Source: Leptospira soteropolitanensis | GTDB taxonomy: Bacteria; Spirochaetota; Leptospiria; Leptospirales; Leptospiraceae | Assembly: GCF_026151655.1 (NCBI RefSeq) | Contig: NZ_JAMQPN010000006.1 | Coordinates: 1-64,000, forward strand | Direction of reading: 5' to 3' | Length of the DNA: 64,000 bases | Part shown: in pieces, positions 16,334-26,956 of the stretch | Layout of the letters: each line of letters begins with the position of its first letter | Position numbering within the stretch: the first letter of the stretch is position 1 | Notes under the pieces: generated by a model | Seen by the model: only the letters and a program-made list of their open reading frames with translations | The model's database searches: none | What the model was told of the DNA's origin: nothing | Made by a program: the position numbers and the translations under genes

Positions 16334-16897
16334 TTATCTGGAATTTGATTCTATTTCTTTCCTGATATCTATCCATTCCTTCTCACCCAATTTCGGAATT
16401 AAAAACATAATTTTGCGGTTGGGTGGAACTAAAAAAAATTGAGTTCCGTGTTCGTCTCTTTTTTTTAAAGAAGGGTGAACCGGCATATAAGCACCTAACT
16501 TTCGATAAAATCCTATCTCAATATCTGTTTCTGGCCTTAGTGCTTGGATCTCTAAACTTTTTTGGTAATATGCTAAATAAGAGTGAATGGCCTCTTCCGA
16601 CTCATTTGGATCGGTTACTAAAAAATAAAAGGATGAGGGGATTTCAGGAAATCTCTCTTTAAAACTACGAAGGGCTTCAAGAGCTAAAGGACATTTTTTC
16701 CCACAGCCCACAAGACCTGGGTAAATCCAAACCCAAGTATCATTCTGCTCTTTTGAAAATTTTTCTTTGCAGAAAGAACAATCTACAAATCGAAATTTTC
16801 CAACTAGATTTGTGATCAAATAACTCATTCCCAATAGTAATAAGATCGCAAAACCAAAAACTAGGAATCTTATGAGAATTGGATTAGGATTTTTCAT
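16334..16897 (-). CDS. SCO1/SenC-like membrane-anchored thiol protein
   Basis: With the ATG at 16897 the product is 187 residues: one N-terminal membrane anchor, then a thioredoxin-like domain. The motif CGKKCPLAL is the CxxxCP copper site of SCO proteins, with the distal His probably in [15 protein letters not shown] proteins deliver copper to cytochrome c oxidase or act as thiol reductases outside the membrane. A TTG at 16924 would add nine residues, but the ATG is preferred; it overlaps the upstream chemoreceptor gene by 14 bp. No oxidase genes are nearby. Confidence 0.75.
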   Translation of the reverse strand: MKNPNPILIRFLVFGFAILLLLGMSYLITNLVGKFRFVDCSFCKEKFSKEQNDTWVWIYPGLVGCGKKCPLALEALRSFKERFPEIPSSFYFLVTDPNESEEAIHSYLAYYQKSLEIQALRPETDIEIGFYRKLGAYMPVHPSLKKRDEHGTQFFLVPPNRKIMFLIPKLGEKEWIDIRKEIESNSR

Positions 16898-18425
16898 CTT
16901 CGATAATGGCCGCCAAGGTTTCAACAGAATCCTTTAAACCATTGAAAATCACATTTCCTTTATCAATGAGACCAATCATATTTCCACAAGTTCCTAAATT
17001 GGTTTGTGTTTTTACATTTAAGTCAAGGATGGAATTCGATATTTCATCCATACTAGTCGATTGTTCCTTACTCGAAACTTGCATCTCTTGCGCAATCTGA
17101 TCCAAAGTAAGTAAAGCTTGTTCTTGTTTTTCAAAAGCAGAAAGAGTTCCGGTAATTTTTACTGTAAGTTCTCGCATCCCTTCTTCAGAAGATAAGATGG
17201 ACTTCACAAAACTTTGGACGGTTTGATTGATTTGATTGGATTGTTTGAAACTCACTTGAATGGCTGACTTGATTTTTCCTGAGATGGAAGAAATGTTTTT
17301 CGTAGCTTCTGCCGTTGAATCAGCAAGTTTAGAAATCTCGGAAGCAACGACTGCAAACCCTCGACCCGCATCACCCGCACGTGCCGCTTCAATCGATGCA
17401 TTTAACGAAAGTAAGTTGACTTTTTCTGCGATATCTGAAATTAATTCCAAAATCTCTTCCATTTTTTCGGAATCGTCCACAGCAACTTCCATCGATTGGT
17501 AAAGACCAGTAAATTCGGTTTCAGTTTTTTTCACACTGTCCGCTGACTCTTGGATTTTGGAACGCATCACTTCGAGCGAGGTAACAAATCCTTCACTCAA
17601 ACTAAATAAATTTCGATTCAACTCTTCTACAGTTTTCACTTCACCGATTTGGCGGTTGGATCCTTCTAAAATCAATTGACTCGAGGCAGCTGTTTCTTCT
17701 GTGGCAGCAGAAATGGCTTCAATCGATGAGGATTGGGTTTGAAACGAAGTTTGAAATTCCTCTACCTTTTTAGCGAGTAAATTGGAATTTTCTATAAATG
17801 TTTTTGTCCCAGAAGAAACTTCATCCAGAGCCGCCGTAACCCCGGCAATCACTGTTTCCAAATTGGTCTGAGCTTCAATTTGTTTTTTTAGCTCTAGAAC
17901 CGACCGAATGGAAAAATTTATGAGAATTCCTGTTTCAAACACAACAAAAAGAGCATGGGTCAGAACGATTTCAAGTCCTGTTCCATAACTATAAACAATT
18001 ACCTTTGTACCAAATATAACCGTTCCAAATTCCTGGACATAATTTCCAACTAAGTGGTGTACGGCGATCGTAAGAGCAGCAACAAGCAATACCCTCCAAT
18101 CTTCGTAAACAAACAAAATGGCAAGAGCACTAAATACATGAAAGTGCATCTCGATTCGACCAAACTGAGCCTGAATCATCAATGCACTAAACATCATTAG
18201 CGTCGCACCGTTCCAGGCCCGGAGGAAAAAAGTACCACGAGCAATCTTATAAAAAAGAAAAGAGACAAATGAAATTACCACTGCCGAAAGAGTCACAACG
18301 GTAGTGGCACCATAACCTAAAGAGAGAAAAAAAACAAGAGGAGTGTGGGCCAAAATGGCCCAAAGAAAAAATGTATCTACTTTTTTTTGGCGTTCTGATA
18401 GAACCGCTGCCAATCTAATATCCAT
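16884..18425 (-). CDS. Methyl-accepting chemotaxis protein with polytopic membrane domain
   Basis: A 513-residue chemoreceptor. Residues 1-190 contain about six hydrophobic helices with short loops and no large periplasmic domain. Then come a coiled coil and a signalling hairpin whose tip is [35 protein letters not shown], closing near residue 500. Such receptors sense membrane or cytoplasmic conditions and signal to CheA. The downstream SCO-like gene overlaps its end, so they share a transcript. The 247 bp upstream (18426-18672) hold no gene I can see. Confidence 0.85.
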   Translation of the reverse strand: MDIRLAAVLSERQKKVDTFFLWAILAHTPLVFFLSLGYGATTVVTLSAVVISFVSFLFYKIARGTFFLRAWNGATLMMFSALMIQAQFGRIEMHFHVFSALAILFVYEDWRVLLVAALTIAVHHLVGNYVQEFGTVIFGTKVIVYSYGTGLEIVLTHALFVVFETGILINFSIRSVLELKKQIEAQTNLETVIAGVTAALDEVSSGTKTFIENSNLLAKKVEEFQTSFQTQSSSIEAISAATEETAASSQLILEGSNRQIGEVKTVEELNRNLFSLSEGFVTSLEVMRSKIQESADSVKKTETEFTGLYQSMEVAVDDSEKMEEILELISDIAEKVNLLSLNASIEAARAGDAGRGFAVVASEISKLADSTAEATKNISSISGKIKSAIQVSFKQSNQINQTVQSFVKSILSSEEGMRELTVKITGTLSAFEKQEQALLTLDQIAQEMQVSSKEQSTSMDEISNSILDLNVKTQTNLGTCGNMIGLIDKGNVIFNGLKDSVETLAAIIEDEKS

Positions 18426-18672
18426 ATGTTAATAGACGAAAAAAAGTGAAAGAAGTCTAATCAATAAATTATCTGATCATAAAATTCGATAATTTAATAT
18501 TTTAGATATTCTGTTGATTAAAAAAATCCCATAAAGTTTTTACGTACAAACACAAATAGGGAATTTACTTCAACTCTATTGGAACCCTCTGCAAAATGGG
18601 AACCAAGAAATCCCTAATTCTCTCTTGCTTTGTCGAAAATAGATTTTGATACTTGCATAAGGAAGGTATATT

Positions 18673-20847
18673 TTGGAACCATTCTTAGATCCTATCAATT
18701 CGGAATCTCCACTGACGGGAGAAAAATCCGATCCTTCCTTTTTTATCCAATTACCTAAAAATATTGCTAGTTACTCTCTGACTTCCCAAACCATTTTGGA
18801 AGAACTTCGTGTGCGCCACAGACGACTCGAAATGCATGGTAGTGCTGAAATTACACCTTCGCTACTCTTGACCGTTGATTCCATTCCTGAATTACTTTCC
18901 AAACAAGTGCAACTTACCGAAAGCCATAAATCGCAATCCTCCATTGTGGAAGCTTTAAAGGAACTTGCAGGACTTACTGAACATAACAAAGAACCCGTCG
19001 TTTATTTTTATCCTTTTTTGTTACAAGTGGATCAAAAACTCACTATGAGAATTAGTATGATTGCACCACAAAATAAGGAAAAGACAGATATTATTCCTTA
19101 TCGTCGAGCCTGTTTCAAATACAGTATTGACTTAGTTGATCTACTTTTCAAAAACAGAGCCGGTCGCGAATTTATTTTAGATGAAGTACAACCTGGTTCG
19201 ACATTAGTTCGAACAGACCAAAAAGGAAATACCTATTTTTTTCCAACCAAACTCAGCTACGAAACAGAGCTCGAATTGATGATCCGGAAAACTATGGAAT
19301 CTTTTGGATACATTCCCATGAAAGATTTTATTCAAGATGTCATCACAAGAGGAAAAGAAACTGCCAAACTTGTGGAGATCATTCCAGGTTACCATCTTAT
19401 TTTACCGAATGGATCACATAACCCAGAATATGCGCGCCACCTGGCCGTCCAACTGGACGGGTTAAGAACCTTTTCTTTTCCTTACCTCAAACGATTCGCC
19501 AATGAAAATAAATATGTTGGTTATTTAGAAAAACTAAACGAATTGGAAATGGGTTTTCCGACTCAAACAGAAGAACTTCTTAAACAAGGGAGTAATCTTG
19601 TCCCTAAGCTTACCTCCCTATTGGAAGAATTTCCCTTTGATAAAATCGCATCCGAAGAGGGAAAACGTGTGGCAAGTAGTATCAGGGAGAGTCTTATCAT
19701 TTTAGATAAACTTTCAAAACGCTTAAAAGAACAAAAAAAAGAAAATGCGGAAGAGTCCATTACTGCCCTCATCAAACTCCTTGGAACTAAAATCGAAGAC
19801 AATACCATAAACACACTTACGCTTACAAAAATTGATTTAAATTCTGAAGTAAAAACATTAGGACTAAGAAATGAAACAGATGTGGCAGAGGCCATTTCAA
19901 AAATCGTTTCTTCCCTTTCAGAAACTTATGGATGTTTAGAAATGAAAGAAGAAACATTCCATATACTTTTTGCTTTGGACCAAAAAAAGTTATCAAAAGT
20001 AGAAGCCAATACCTTAATGCTTGCAAAAACAGATTCGCATTATAGAAACGAACTTCCAATCCTCGATCAAATTCGTGTGATTTTAAAAAATCGATCCGAT
20101 GAAAACATAGACAAAGAAGAAAACCTTGAAAAAGATTATGAGGAAGAAAACGATTCCAACCAAATCAGTTCTAATACTCAGGCCTTTTCTTTTTCAACAC
20201 TCCAAGAAAAGTTTCATGTCCCCATTGGTGTTTTTAGTTTTCTAACATTAGCTTCGTTAATCACTGTTATTTCTTTGTTTATTGGATCCTTGGAATACAT
20301 TGTGAGTGGATTTCTTTTTAGTTTCCTTGTAGGACTATTATTTGGTTATCTCTATCGTAACGATGGGAAAAAGAAACACTTACAAGAAAAACAAATCCCC
20401 AATGTTTCCTTTAAGGAAAATAGATCTCAAGGTATCGCAAAAATAGCAGAGGGCTTTATTTATCCTAAAAAGTTTAATAGCATTGCGGAAAAAGTTTATG
20501 ATTTCAAACGCTTACGAAATCATATTGAAGACTGTGTGGAAGATATCAAAATCCAACTTCCGGCAGTAGATCAAAAAAAAGATAACAATAAAATTGTCGC
20601 TGAGATTGAACATGCCATCATACAAATTTCTGTAGTGATGAAAATCCCGGAAGCCATCCAATTAAAAAACAGACCCAAAGAGCTTATTCTTTCCAAAGCT
20701 GACTTTCGCACCATTTTATTTCGAACCCAACTTGCGGAATACTACCGAAAAGAAGCAAGTATTTATAAATCGGACCGTGACCAAATGGATTACATCCAGT
20801 TTATCATTCGAGAATTAGAATTTGGCTATAACAAATATCTGAAATGA
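18673..20847 (+). CDS. Large hypothetical protein with a membrane hairpin
   Basis: A 724-residue product read from a TTG at 18673 that follows a good ribosome site (AAGGAAGG); the next in-frame Met is about 50 codons in. Residues 1-500 are soluble, helical and charged. Residues about 517-560 form two adjacent membrane helices (VFSFLTLASLITVISLFIG; FLFSFLVGLLFGYLY), followed by about 160 soluble residues. Both ends should therefore lie in the cytoplasm. No domain was recognised. The next gene, an LRR lipoprotein, starts 13 bp downstream. Confidence 0.65.
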   Translation: MEPFLDPINSESPLTGEKSDPSFFIQLPKNIASYSLTSQTILEELRVRHRRLEMHGSAEITPSLLLTVDSIPELLSKQVQLTESHKSQSSIVEALKELAGLTEHNKEPVVYFYPFLLQVDQKLTMRISMIAPQNKEKTDIIPYRRACFKYSIDLVDLLFKNRAGREFILDEVQPGSTLVRTDQKGNTYFFPTKLSYETELELMIRKTMESFGYIPMKDFIQDVITRGKETAKLVEIIPGYHLILPNGSHNPEYARHLAVQLDGLRTFSFPYLKRFANENKYVGYLEKLNELEMGFPTQTEELLKQGSNLVPKLTSLLEEFPFDKIASEEGKRVASSIRESLIILDKLSKRLKEQKKENAEESITALIKLLGTKIEDNTINTLTLTKIDLNSEVKTLGLRNETDVAEAISKIVSSLSETYGCLEMKEETFHILFALDQKKLSKVEANTLMLAKTDSHYRNELPILDQIRVILKNRSDENIDKEENLEKDYEEENDSNQISSNTQAFSFSTLQEKFHVPIGVFSFLTLASLITVISLFIGSLEYIVSGFLFSFLVGLLFGYLYRNDGKKKHLQEKQIPNVSFKENRSQGIAKIAEGFIYPKKFNSIAEKVYDFKRLRNHIEDCVEDIKIQLPAVDQKKDNNKIVAEIEHAIIQISVVMKIPEAIQLKNRPKELILSKADFRTILFRTQLAEYYRKEASIYKSDRDQMDYIQFIIRELEFGYNKYLK

Positions 20848-20860
20848 TAAATCTGGTTTT

Positions 20861-21490
20861 ATGAAGTCTTTTGTTTTCACCGCTGTATCTTTTCTTTTTG
20901 TTTTTTCCTTAACTGTTCAATGCAACAAAGAAGTTGTGAATGCAGAGGAATGGTTAGAAAACCACAAAGAAGACCGAGTCATAAACCTCTCCAACAAAGA
21001 AGTGGGAGTCCTTCCTAAATCCATAGGGAATTTGACAAAAGTTGAAGAACTCACTCTCCAATACGATTCACTAAAAAAACTTCCCAAAGAAATAGGAAAC
21101 CTCAAACAACTAAAGATTCTCAATCTATTTGGAAATCCTCTCCAAACATTACCGGACGAAATCGGAAATTTGGAACACCTCGAAGTACTCCTTCTCGGAA
21201 GAACGGAACTTCGTGAAATTCCGCCAGTCGTTGGCCGTTTACAAAAATTAAAAACTCTGGCACTCGATGAAACCAAAGTGCAACTAACAGAAGCTGATGT
21301 AGAAGTAATCGCGGCACTTCCCCATTTGGAAATCCTTGACCTTAGCCTCATGCGTGAATACAAAACTCTCCCAAAAAACCTTGCAAAACTTAACCACCTA
21401 AAACAACTCGTTTTACAAAAAACCCTTCTCGAAAAAATCGATGTGATTAGGTTAAGGGACGAACTCCCCAAGGTCCGAGTCAAACTCTAG
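20861..21490 (+). CDS. Leucine-rich repeat lipoprotein
   Basis: A 209-residue protein with a lipoprotein signal ending at Cys21 (SLTVQC), then about six 23-residue leucine-rich repeats of the type LPKEIGNLKQLKILNLFGNP. LRR lipoproteins are frequent in Leptospira and present curved binding surfaces; targets are unknown. Codon 1 lies 13 bp after the large hypothetical gene, suggesting co-transcription. Confidence 0.8.
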   Translation: MKSFVFTAVSFLFVFSLTVQCNKEVVNAEEWLENHKEDRVINLSNKEVGVLPKSIGNLTKVEELTLQYDSLKKLPKEIGNLKQLKILNLFGNPLQTLPDEIGNLEHLEVLLLGRTELREIPPVVGRLQKLKTLALDETKVQLTEADVEVIAALPHLEILDLSLMREYKTLPKNLAKLNHLKQLVLQKTLLEKIDVIRLRDELPKVRVKL

Positions 21491-21546
21491 ATCCAGATTT
21501 TTTTTCCGTTTTCTCTTTGGCCTAGACCACAAACATTGGTCTTACT

Positions 21547-24288
21547 ATGGCCAAACCAGAAACGGAAAATCCTTATTCTAAAACGGTTCTTCTCCCTGAG
21601 ACCTCCTTTCCTATGAAAGCCGACCTGGCAAATCGTGAACCAGGTCAAATTAAAATTTGGAAGGAGAAAAAAGTCTTCCAAAAGATGAAGGAAATTCGTA
21701 AATCTAAACCTTCTTTTGTATTACACGATGGACCTCCTTACGCCAATGGAAATTTCCATGTTGGTCACTCTCTCAATAAAATTCTAAAAGATATCATCGT
21801 TAAATCTAAAACACTTTCCGGTTTCCAAACCGATATGATCCCTGGTTGGGACTGTCACGGTCTTCCTATCGAAGTACAGGTATTAAAGAATCTTGGTAAG
21901 GAAGCAAGAAATACAAGTCCAAGTGAACTGAGAAAAAAATGTCGTGAGTATGCAGCTGAATTTGTTGGCAAACAAGGGGAAGACTTAAGTCGTTTTTTAT
22001 GTTTTTGGGAAGAAGAGAACAAATACCTAACGATGGCTCCTGAATTTGAGGCAAGGATCGTAGAAGTATTTGGATCCTTATTTGAAAAAGGATATATCTA
22101 TAAAGGGAAAAAACCTGTCTATTGGTGTATTGATTTGGCAACAGCTCATGCAGAAGCAGAGATCGAATACCAAAACCATGTCTCACCTTCCATCTATGTA
22201 AAGTTTGCCGTAAAGGGCGAAAAAGATACTTATTGCCTAATCTGGACTACTACTCCTTGGACACTTCCTGCAAACCTTGCTATCTGTTTTAATGACGAAT
22301 TGGACTACTCTCTATTCCAATCCGATTCTCACGGAAGACTGATCTTGGCCGATGGATTAAAGGAAGCAGTCGAACAAAAAACTGGAATCACTCTCACAAA
22401 GATCAAATCTTTGTCCAGTGCCGACCTAAAACAAATGACCTTCTTACATCCGTTTATTGATCGTGAATCCATCCCACTCTTTGGAAATCATGTCACCTTG
22501 GATGCAGGAACAGGTTGTGTTCACACTGCCCCTGGCCACGGAACTGATGACTACCGTGTAGGAACGGCAGCAGGCCTTCCCCCTCTTTCTCCTGTAGATG
22601 ATTACGGCCGTTATACGGACGAATTCGAAATGATGAAGGGAATTAAAATTTGGGATGCAAATCCTAAGATTGTAGATCTCCTAAAAGAAAAAAATGCACT
22701 CGTCCATTATTCAGAATTTACTCACTCTTATCCTCATAGCTGGAGGAGTAAAAAACCTTTGATCTTTCGTGCGACCCCACAATGGTTTTTTTCCATCGAC
22801 CATGCAGGTCTCAGGGAAGATTCGCTAAAGGCAATCGACAAGGTAAAATGGATTCCTGATTGGGGAATCACTCGCATCCGCTCTATGGTAGAATCAAGAC
22901 CTGACTGGTGTTTGTCGAGACAAAGGAACTGGGGAGTTCCGATTCCTTCCTTTACATGTAAATCTTGTGGTTTCACTCACCTAGATGACAAAACGATAAA
23001 ACACTTCATTCAAATTGTCAAAAAAGAAGGGATTGAAGTTTGGTATGAAAGAGAAGCAAAAGACCTTTTACCAGAAGGAACCAAATGTACAAAATGCGGC
23101 TCAGATGACCTAAAACAAGATAAAGATATTTTGGATGTTTGGTTTGATTCCGGAGTATCCAGCTTCGCTGTGTTTGGTGACTCTTTAGAAAAAGAACCAG
23201 CGGATTTATATTTGGAAGGTTCCGACCAACATAGAGGATGGTTCCAATCTTCTCTTTGGCCATCAATGGCCATTCGTAAAAGGCCTCCTTATAAGTCCGT
23301 ACTCACTCATGGTTATGTGTTAGATGAAAAAGGTCATGCCATGTCTAAATCTCTAGGAAATGTGATCAATCCAACTACAGACATCATCAACCAATACGGT
23401 GCCGATATCCTTAGACTTTGGGTTTCTACCCAAGATTTCCGAGACGATGTCAAAATAGGAAAGGATTCCATCAAAACGGTAGCAGAAGCTTATCGTAAAA
23501 TCAGAAATACCTTCCGTTATCTATTAGGAAATACTAAAGCAGAAGTTCTTGGCTGGAATCTAAAAAAAGAAGATATAGAACCAATTGATAGATACTACCT
23601 GCATAAATTAGCCAAACTAAATGAAGATGTCAAAAAATTGTATGAGAATTACCAGTTCCATCAGGTTTATCATCGGGTTTTAGTTTTCTGTACAGTGGAT
23701 TTATCTCAAGACTACTTTGAAGTCATTCGGGACAGAATGTACTGTGATGGCAAAGACTCAAAAACAAGGAAGTCTTCTGAATTTGTTTTGGCAGTCATTT
23801 TAGAAACGTTAACAAAAATTCTTGCTCCCATCCTTTCTTTTACAACAGAAGAAGTTTGGACTGAATTTGGTCTAAAAGAATCTGTATTTTATTCTGATTT
23901 TTCAGACTTATCTTCATGGATCGATTCAGATTTAGAATCCCAATTTACTCCTGTGTTTGAAACCAAAGAAGTGGTGCAAAAAGCCTTAGAAGAAGCAAGG
24001 AAATTAGGAAAACTTGGAAAGTCACTGGAGGCGGAAGTTTTAGTCTCTAGTGATTCCCTAAAAGATACAAAGTTTTCCAAAGACGACCTAAGCCTATTTT
24101 TTGTGGTATCAGAAGTTTCCTTCGATAAAAAGGAAATTGGTGAAGTGTTCTCGGAATGGAAGGGTGAAAAAGCATCGATTCAAATCCGTAAACCACACCA
24201 CCACGAGTGCCCAAGATGTTGGAGACATGTTTCTGAAACAGAAGGAAAACTTTGTAAACGTTGTGAAGACGTGGTTTCAAAACTTTAA
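21547..24288 (+). CDS. ileS: Isoleucyl-tRNA synthetase
   Basis: A 913-residue class I synthetase. The HIGH motif is in [18 protein letters not shown] (about residue 60), the editing domain is central, KMSKS is [12 protein letters not shown] (about residues 598-602), and the bacterial zinc-binding tail is CPRCWRHV ... CKRCEDV at the C-terminus. It charges tRNA-Ile with isoleucine. Length and motifs are normal. It is followed by a strong hairpin shared with convergent murJ. Confidence 0.96.
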   Translation: MAKPETENPYSKTVLLPETSFPMKADLANREPGQIKIWKEKKVFQKMKEIRKSKPSFVLHDGPPYANGNFHVGHSLNKILKDIIVKSKTLSGFQTDMIPGWDCHGLPIEVQVLKNLGKEARNTSPSELRKKCREYAAEFVGKQGEDLSRFLCFWEEENKYLTMAPEFEARIVEVFGSLFEKGYIYKGKKPVYWCIDLATAHAEAEIEYQNHVSPSIYVKFAVKGEKDTYCLIWTTTPWTLPANLAICFNDELDYSLFQSDSHGRLILADGLKEAVEQKTGITLTKIKSLSSADLKQMTFLHPFIDRESIPLFGNHVTLDAGTGCVHTAPGHGTDDYRVGTAAGLPPLSPVDDYGRYTDEFEMMKGIKIWDANPKIVDLLKEKNALVHYSEFTHSYPHSWRSKKPLIFRATPQWFFSIDHAGLREDSLKAIDKVKWIPDWGITRIRSMVESRPDWCLSRQRNWGVPIPSFTCKSCGFTHLDDKTIKHFIQIVKKEGIEVWYEREAKDLLPEGTKCTKCGSDDLKQDKDILDVWFDSGVSSFAVFGDSLEKEPADLYLEGSDQHRGWFQSSLWPSMAIRKRPPYKSVLTHGYVLDEKGHAMSKSLGNVINPTTDIINQYGADILRLWVSTQDFRDDVKIGKDSIKTVAEAYRKIRNTFRYLLGNTKAEVLGWNLKKEDIEPIDRYYLHKLAKLNEDVKKLYENYQFHQVYHRVLVFCTVDLSQDYFEVIRDRMYCDGKDSKTRKSSEFVLAVILETLTKILAPILSFTTEEVWTEFGLKESVFYSDFSDLSSWIDSDLESQFTPVFETKEVVQKALEEARKLGKLGKSLEAEVLVSSDSLKDTKFSKDDLSLFFVVSEVSFDKKEIGEVFSEWKGEKASIQIRKPHHHECPRCWRHVSETEGKLCKRCEDVVSKL

Positions 24289-24334
24289 AAGTAAAATGCA
24301 GTCAAAATAACTGCTGAAAACAAAACTCTACATT

Positions 24335-24382
24335 AAAAACCGATGGGTGTTTATTTAAAAAATCAAACAGCCATCGGTTTTT
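24335..24382. terminator. Bidirectional intrinsic terminator between ileS and murJ
   Basis: AAAAACCGATGG (24335-24346) pairs exactly with CCATCGGTTTTT (24371-24382), with A- and T-runs on the outer sides. It can end transcription from ileS on the plus strand and from murJ on the minus strand. Confidence 0.85.
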
Positions 24383-24452
24383 TTAATTTTTACGATTTCT
24401 ACTCTAAACAAATGAAATCGATTCAACAAACCAAAGTTTTGTGATAAAATCA

Positions 24453-26078
24453 CTAAGAAGTTTTTTTTCGAATCTTCTTAAAAAACCTTCCTACGATGAT
24501 TTCTGCCTCAGGCAATTTAGTAATTCCTGCCACAACAAAATAGATGATCACCGCTGGGAGAATGGAAACCACAAGGCAAAGCCGACTTACATTGGCAAAA
24601 CCGAGTCCTAAGCCATTGGAAAGATAGGTAACTAAGATGGGTTTTATCACCCACTCAGAAACCACCAACCAAAGGAAAAGTCCAAAGAGGGCCGGCACCA
24701 TTTTCAAAATGCGAATCCAAACAACAAGGAAAGGAATTTTTACCTGATGGGATTTCAGATAATACAATAATAACGAAGAGGTCACAGAAGCACTGAGGGC
24801 CGAAGCCAAAGCAATAGCAGAATGTTTCAAAAAGAACATAAGCCCAATACTTACGAGGACACTTAAGAAAAAAGAAACCAATTGGATTCTTAAAGGAGTT
24901 TTTGTATCAGAAAAAGCATAATAGGAAGAAACCAAAACCTTATTGATGCTATAAAAGGGAATGGCTAAGGAATAAAATACCAAAGGATAAAAAGCAGTCA
25001 TTGTTGCTAAATGATCCCACCGTCCCCCGAAATAAATAGAATCCAAAACTGTTTCCCCAAGGACTGCCAAACCAATGCTTGCCGGTAGTGTCAAAAAAAA
25101 TGCAAAAGATAATACATCGGATATTTCTTTTGGAACATTTTCTTCTCTTCCTTCGCGTAGGTCTTTCAAAAGGGAAGGTAATATGGTCGTTGCAAGGGCT
25201 ACACCAATGATACCTGTAGGAAGTTGGACAAGTCTTTGCGAATAATCCAAACTAACCACAGCCCCAAGACCTGGGTTTTGGTTTTGAATATAGTTAGCTA
25301 AAAATATATCCACAAGAAGTCCAATTTGGTAAAAACTTCCCCCAAGGGCTGCTGGTAACATGAGTTTAAAGATTTTACGAATTGCAGGATGATTCAAATT
25401 CAAACGGAAGATGGGACCGTAACCATTTTTGTAAACATACCAAGCTTGAACCAGAAGTTGTAAAACACCTCCCGTTACAATTCCATAAGCAAGAACAAAC
25501 ACTTTGTCTCGAATCTCATGATAAAATGGAAAAACAAAAATAAAAACAATCAAATAACTAAAGTTAAGAATAATAGGAGATAAGGAAGGAACAAAATAAT
25601 TATGATGAGAGTTCGAAATTGACATAAAAATCGAAGACAAACTAGCAGTCATGATGAGAAAAAATAAAACTAATGAAAGTTCAACGACAAGTGCCCCGTA
25701 TTCAGGAGACCCACCCACAAGTGCGGGCAAAAATCCAGCCGCAAAAAACCAAAACAAAGCCACAAATAAAGACAAACAAAGGAAAAGGAAACTAAGGACA
25801 GTTCCTGCCATCACCCTCGCTTCCAAAATACCGATCTTTTCATATTCAGAGAATATCGGCATAAAGGATTGGCTAAGTGTTCCTTCTGCCAAAAGATTAC
25901 GAAACATATTAGGTAGGCGGTAGGCCACACTGAATGCAGAAGCAACCATTCCCGTACCAAAACTAACAGCCATAAAGTGGTCGCGGACAAGACCCAAAAT
26001 TCGAGATAAAAATGTATAAAAAGAAAGGGCAAGTGAACGCCTGGCACTTGACTCACTTCCCTTGGCTTGTTTTGTCAT
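24453..26078 (-). CDS. murJ: Lipid II flippase MurJ (MviN)
   Basis: A 541-residue protein with about 14 membrane helices and the MviN features: an N-terminal SFYTFLSRILGLVRD segment, then SVAYRLPNMFRNLLAEG, and FMPIFSEYEK. MurJ flips undecaprenyl-linked peptidoglycan precursor across the inner membrane. It is the last gene of a minus-strand run starting at 27952, 11 bp after a STAS/zinc-ribbon gene. Confidence 0.93.
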   Translation of the reverse strand: MTKQAKGSESSARRSLALSFYTFLSRILGLVRDHFMAVSFGTGMVASAFSVAYRLPNMFRNLLAEGTLSQSFMPIFSEYEKIGILEARVMAGTVLSFLFLCLSLFVALFWFFAAGFLPALVGGSPEYGALVVELSLVLFFLIMTASLSSIFMSISNSHHNYFVPSLSPIILNFSYLIVFIFVFPFYHEIRDKVFVLAYGIVTGGVLQLLVQAWYVYKNGYGPIFRLNLNHPAIRKIFKLMLPAALGGSFYQIGLLVDIFLANYIQNQNPGLGAVVSLDYSQRLVQLPTGIIGVALATTILPSLLKDLREGREENVPKEISDVLSFAFFLTLPASIGLAVLGETVLDSIYFGGRWDHLATMTAFYPLVFYSLAIPFYSINKVLVSSYYAFSDTKTPLRIQLVSFFLSVLVSIGLMFFLKHSAIALASALSASVTSSLLLYYLKSHQVKIPFLVVWIRILKMVPALFGLFLWLVVSEWVIKPILVTYLSNGLGLGFANVSRLCLVVSILPAVIIYFVVAGITKLPEAEIIVGRFFKKIRKKTS

Positions 26079-26089
26079 ACGACCAGATT

Positions 26090-26953
26090 TTAGATAGGAT
26101 TCAATTTTTCAAGAAAACGCACAGAACCGCTTGTACTCATTTCGAACTGGGTAGAGCATCCCGGACATTCATGTTTTCCAAATTTATGGAGTCTTAACCT
26201 CGTCCCACAAACTTCGCATTGAATGATTCTTTCGATTGTTTCTAGTTGTTTTGTTTTAGATTGAATGTAACTTGGAATCGTAATTCTTTTTTCTTCCGTT
26301 CCAGAAGGGGTTTTATAAACCGCAAATCTTCTCTCTAATTCATGGTTTAAAGTTTCTTTGATTTCCCGCTTTAGGCTGTTCAGTTTTTCTTCCAAAACTA
26401 ATTCCATCGGAGAAGAGCTAGGATTAGGCGGAGTTACCGGTTCTTGTATTTCTGCTTCAGGGATAGATTCCAACCGAGAAACAGGTTCTATCCCATGAGT
26501 AGATGCATCATTCTCTTTGGATTTTCCAGTAAAATAAAAGCGAATCCGATTTTCTCCTCCCACAGGTGTTTGTGGTGCAGACTCCGTAGTAGATTTTGTT
26601 TCGGGAGGATTGGTACGTTTTGGTTCCATCTTTAAAAGAAAGGATTCTGCCTGATTGTGGTCTCGAAAAATCGGAAGTTTATCGAAAAGACCAACTAAAG
26701 TCAGTACATCTTCCACTTCTTGTTTCACTCCATAAATGGCATAAACTGCACCAATCTTTGTAATCTGTTTATGGATTTTGACAATCACACTAATTCCATT
26801 AGAGGTGATAAAATCTAAAGCTCCGAACTGGAACAAAAATTTTCTATAACCTTTACCCACTTGAGATTCAAAGTATCGGTAAAAATCATCGGCGCTAGTC
26901 CCGTCTAAACCACCTTTTAATTGGATTGAAAATACTTTATCTTTTGGTTCCAT
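26090..26953 (-). CDS. STAS-domain protein with C-terminal zinc ribbon
   Basis: A 287-residue protein in three parts. Residues 1-105 are a STAS domain (ALDFITSNGISVIVKIHKQI has the Ser position). Residues 110-235 are a Pro/Glu-rich linker with a predicted helix. Residues 236-270 are a zinc ribbon with CEVCGTRLRLH and CPGCSTQF. STAS proteins act in partner-switching regulation; the attached ribbon is unusual. It lies 3 bp after a membrane-sensor gene and 11 bp before murJ. Confidence 0.75.
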   Translation of the reverse strand: MEPKDKVFSIQLKGGLDGTSADDFYRYFESQVGKGYRKFLFQFGALDFITSNGISVIVKIHKQITKIGAVYAIYGVKQEVEDVLTLVGLFDKLPIFRDHNQAESFLLKMEPKRTNPPETKSTTESAPQTPVGGENRIRFYFTGKSKENDASTHGIEPVSRLESIPEAEIQEPVTPPNPSSSPMELVLEEKLNSLKREIKETLNHELERRFAVYKTPSGTEEKRITIPSYIQSKTKQLETIERIIQCEVCGTRLRLHKFGKHECPGCSTQFEMSTSGSVRFLEKLNPI

Positions 26954-26956
26954 AAT

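Noticed and set aside
20917..21483. 188-codon minus-strand frame
   Set aside because: Fully antisense to the LRR lipoprotein, rich in Ser/Arg as expected from a mirrored repeat gene.
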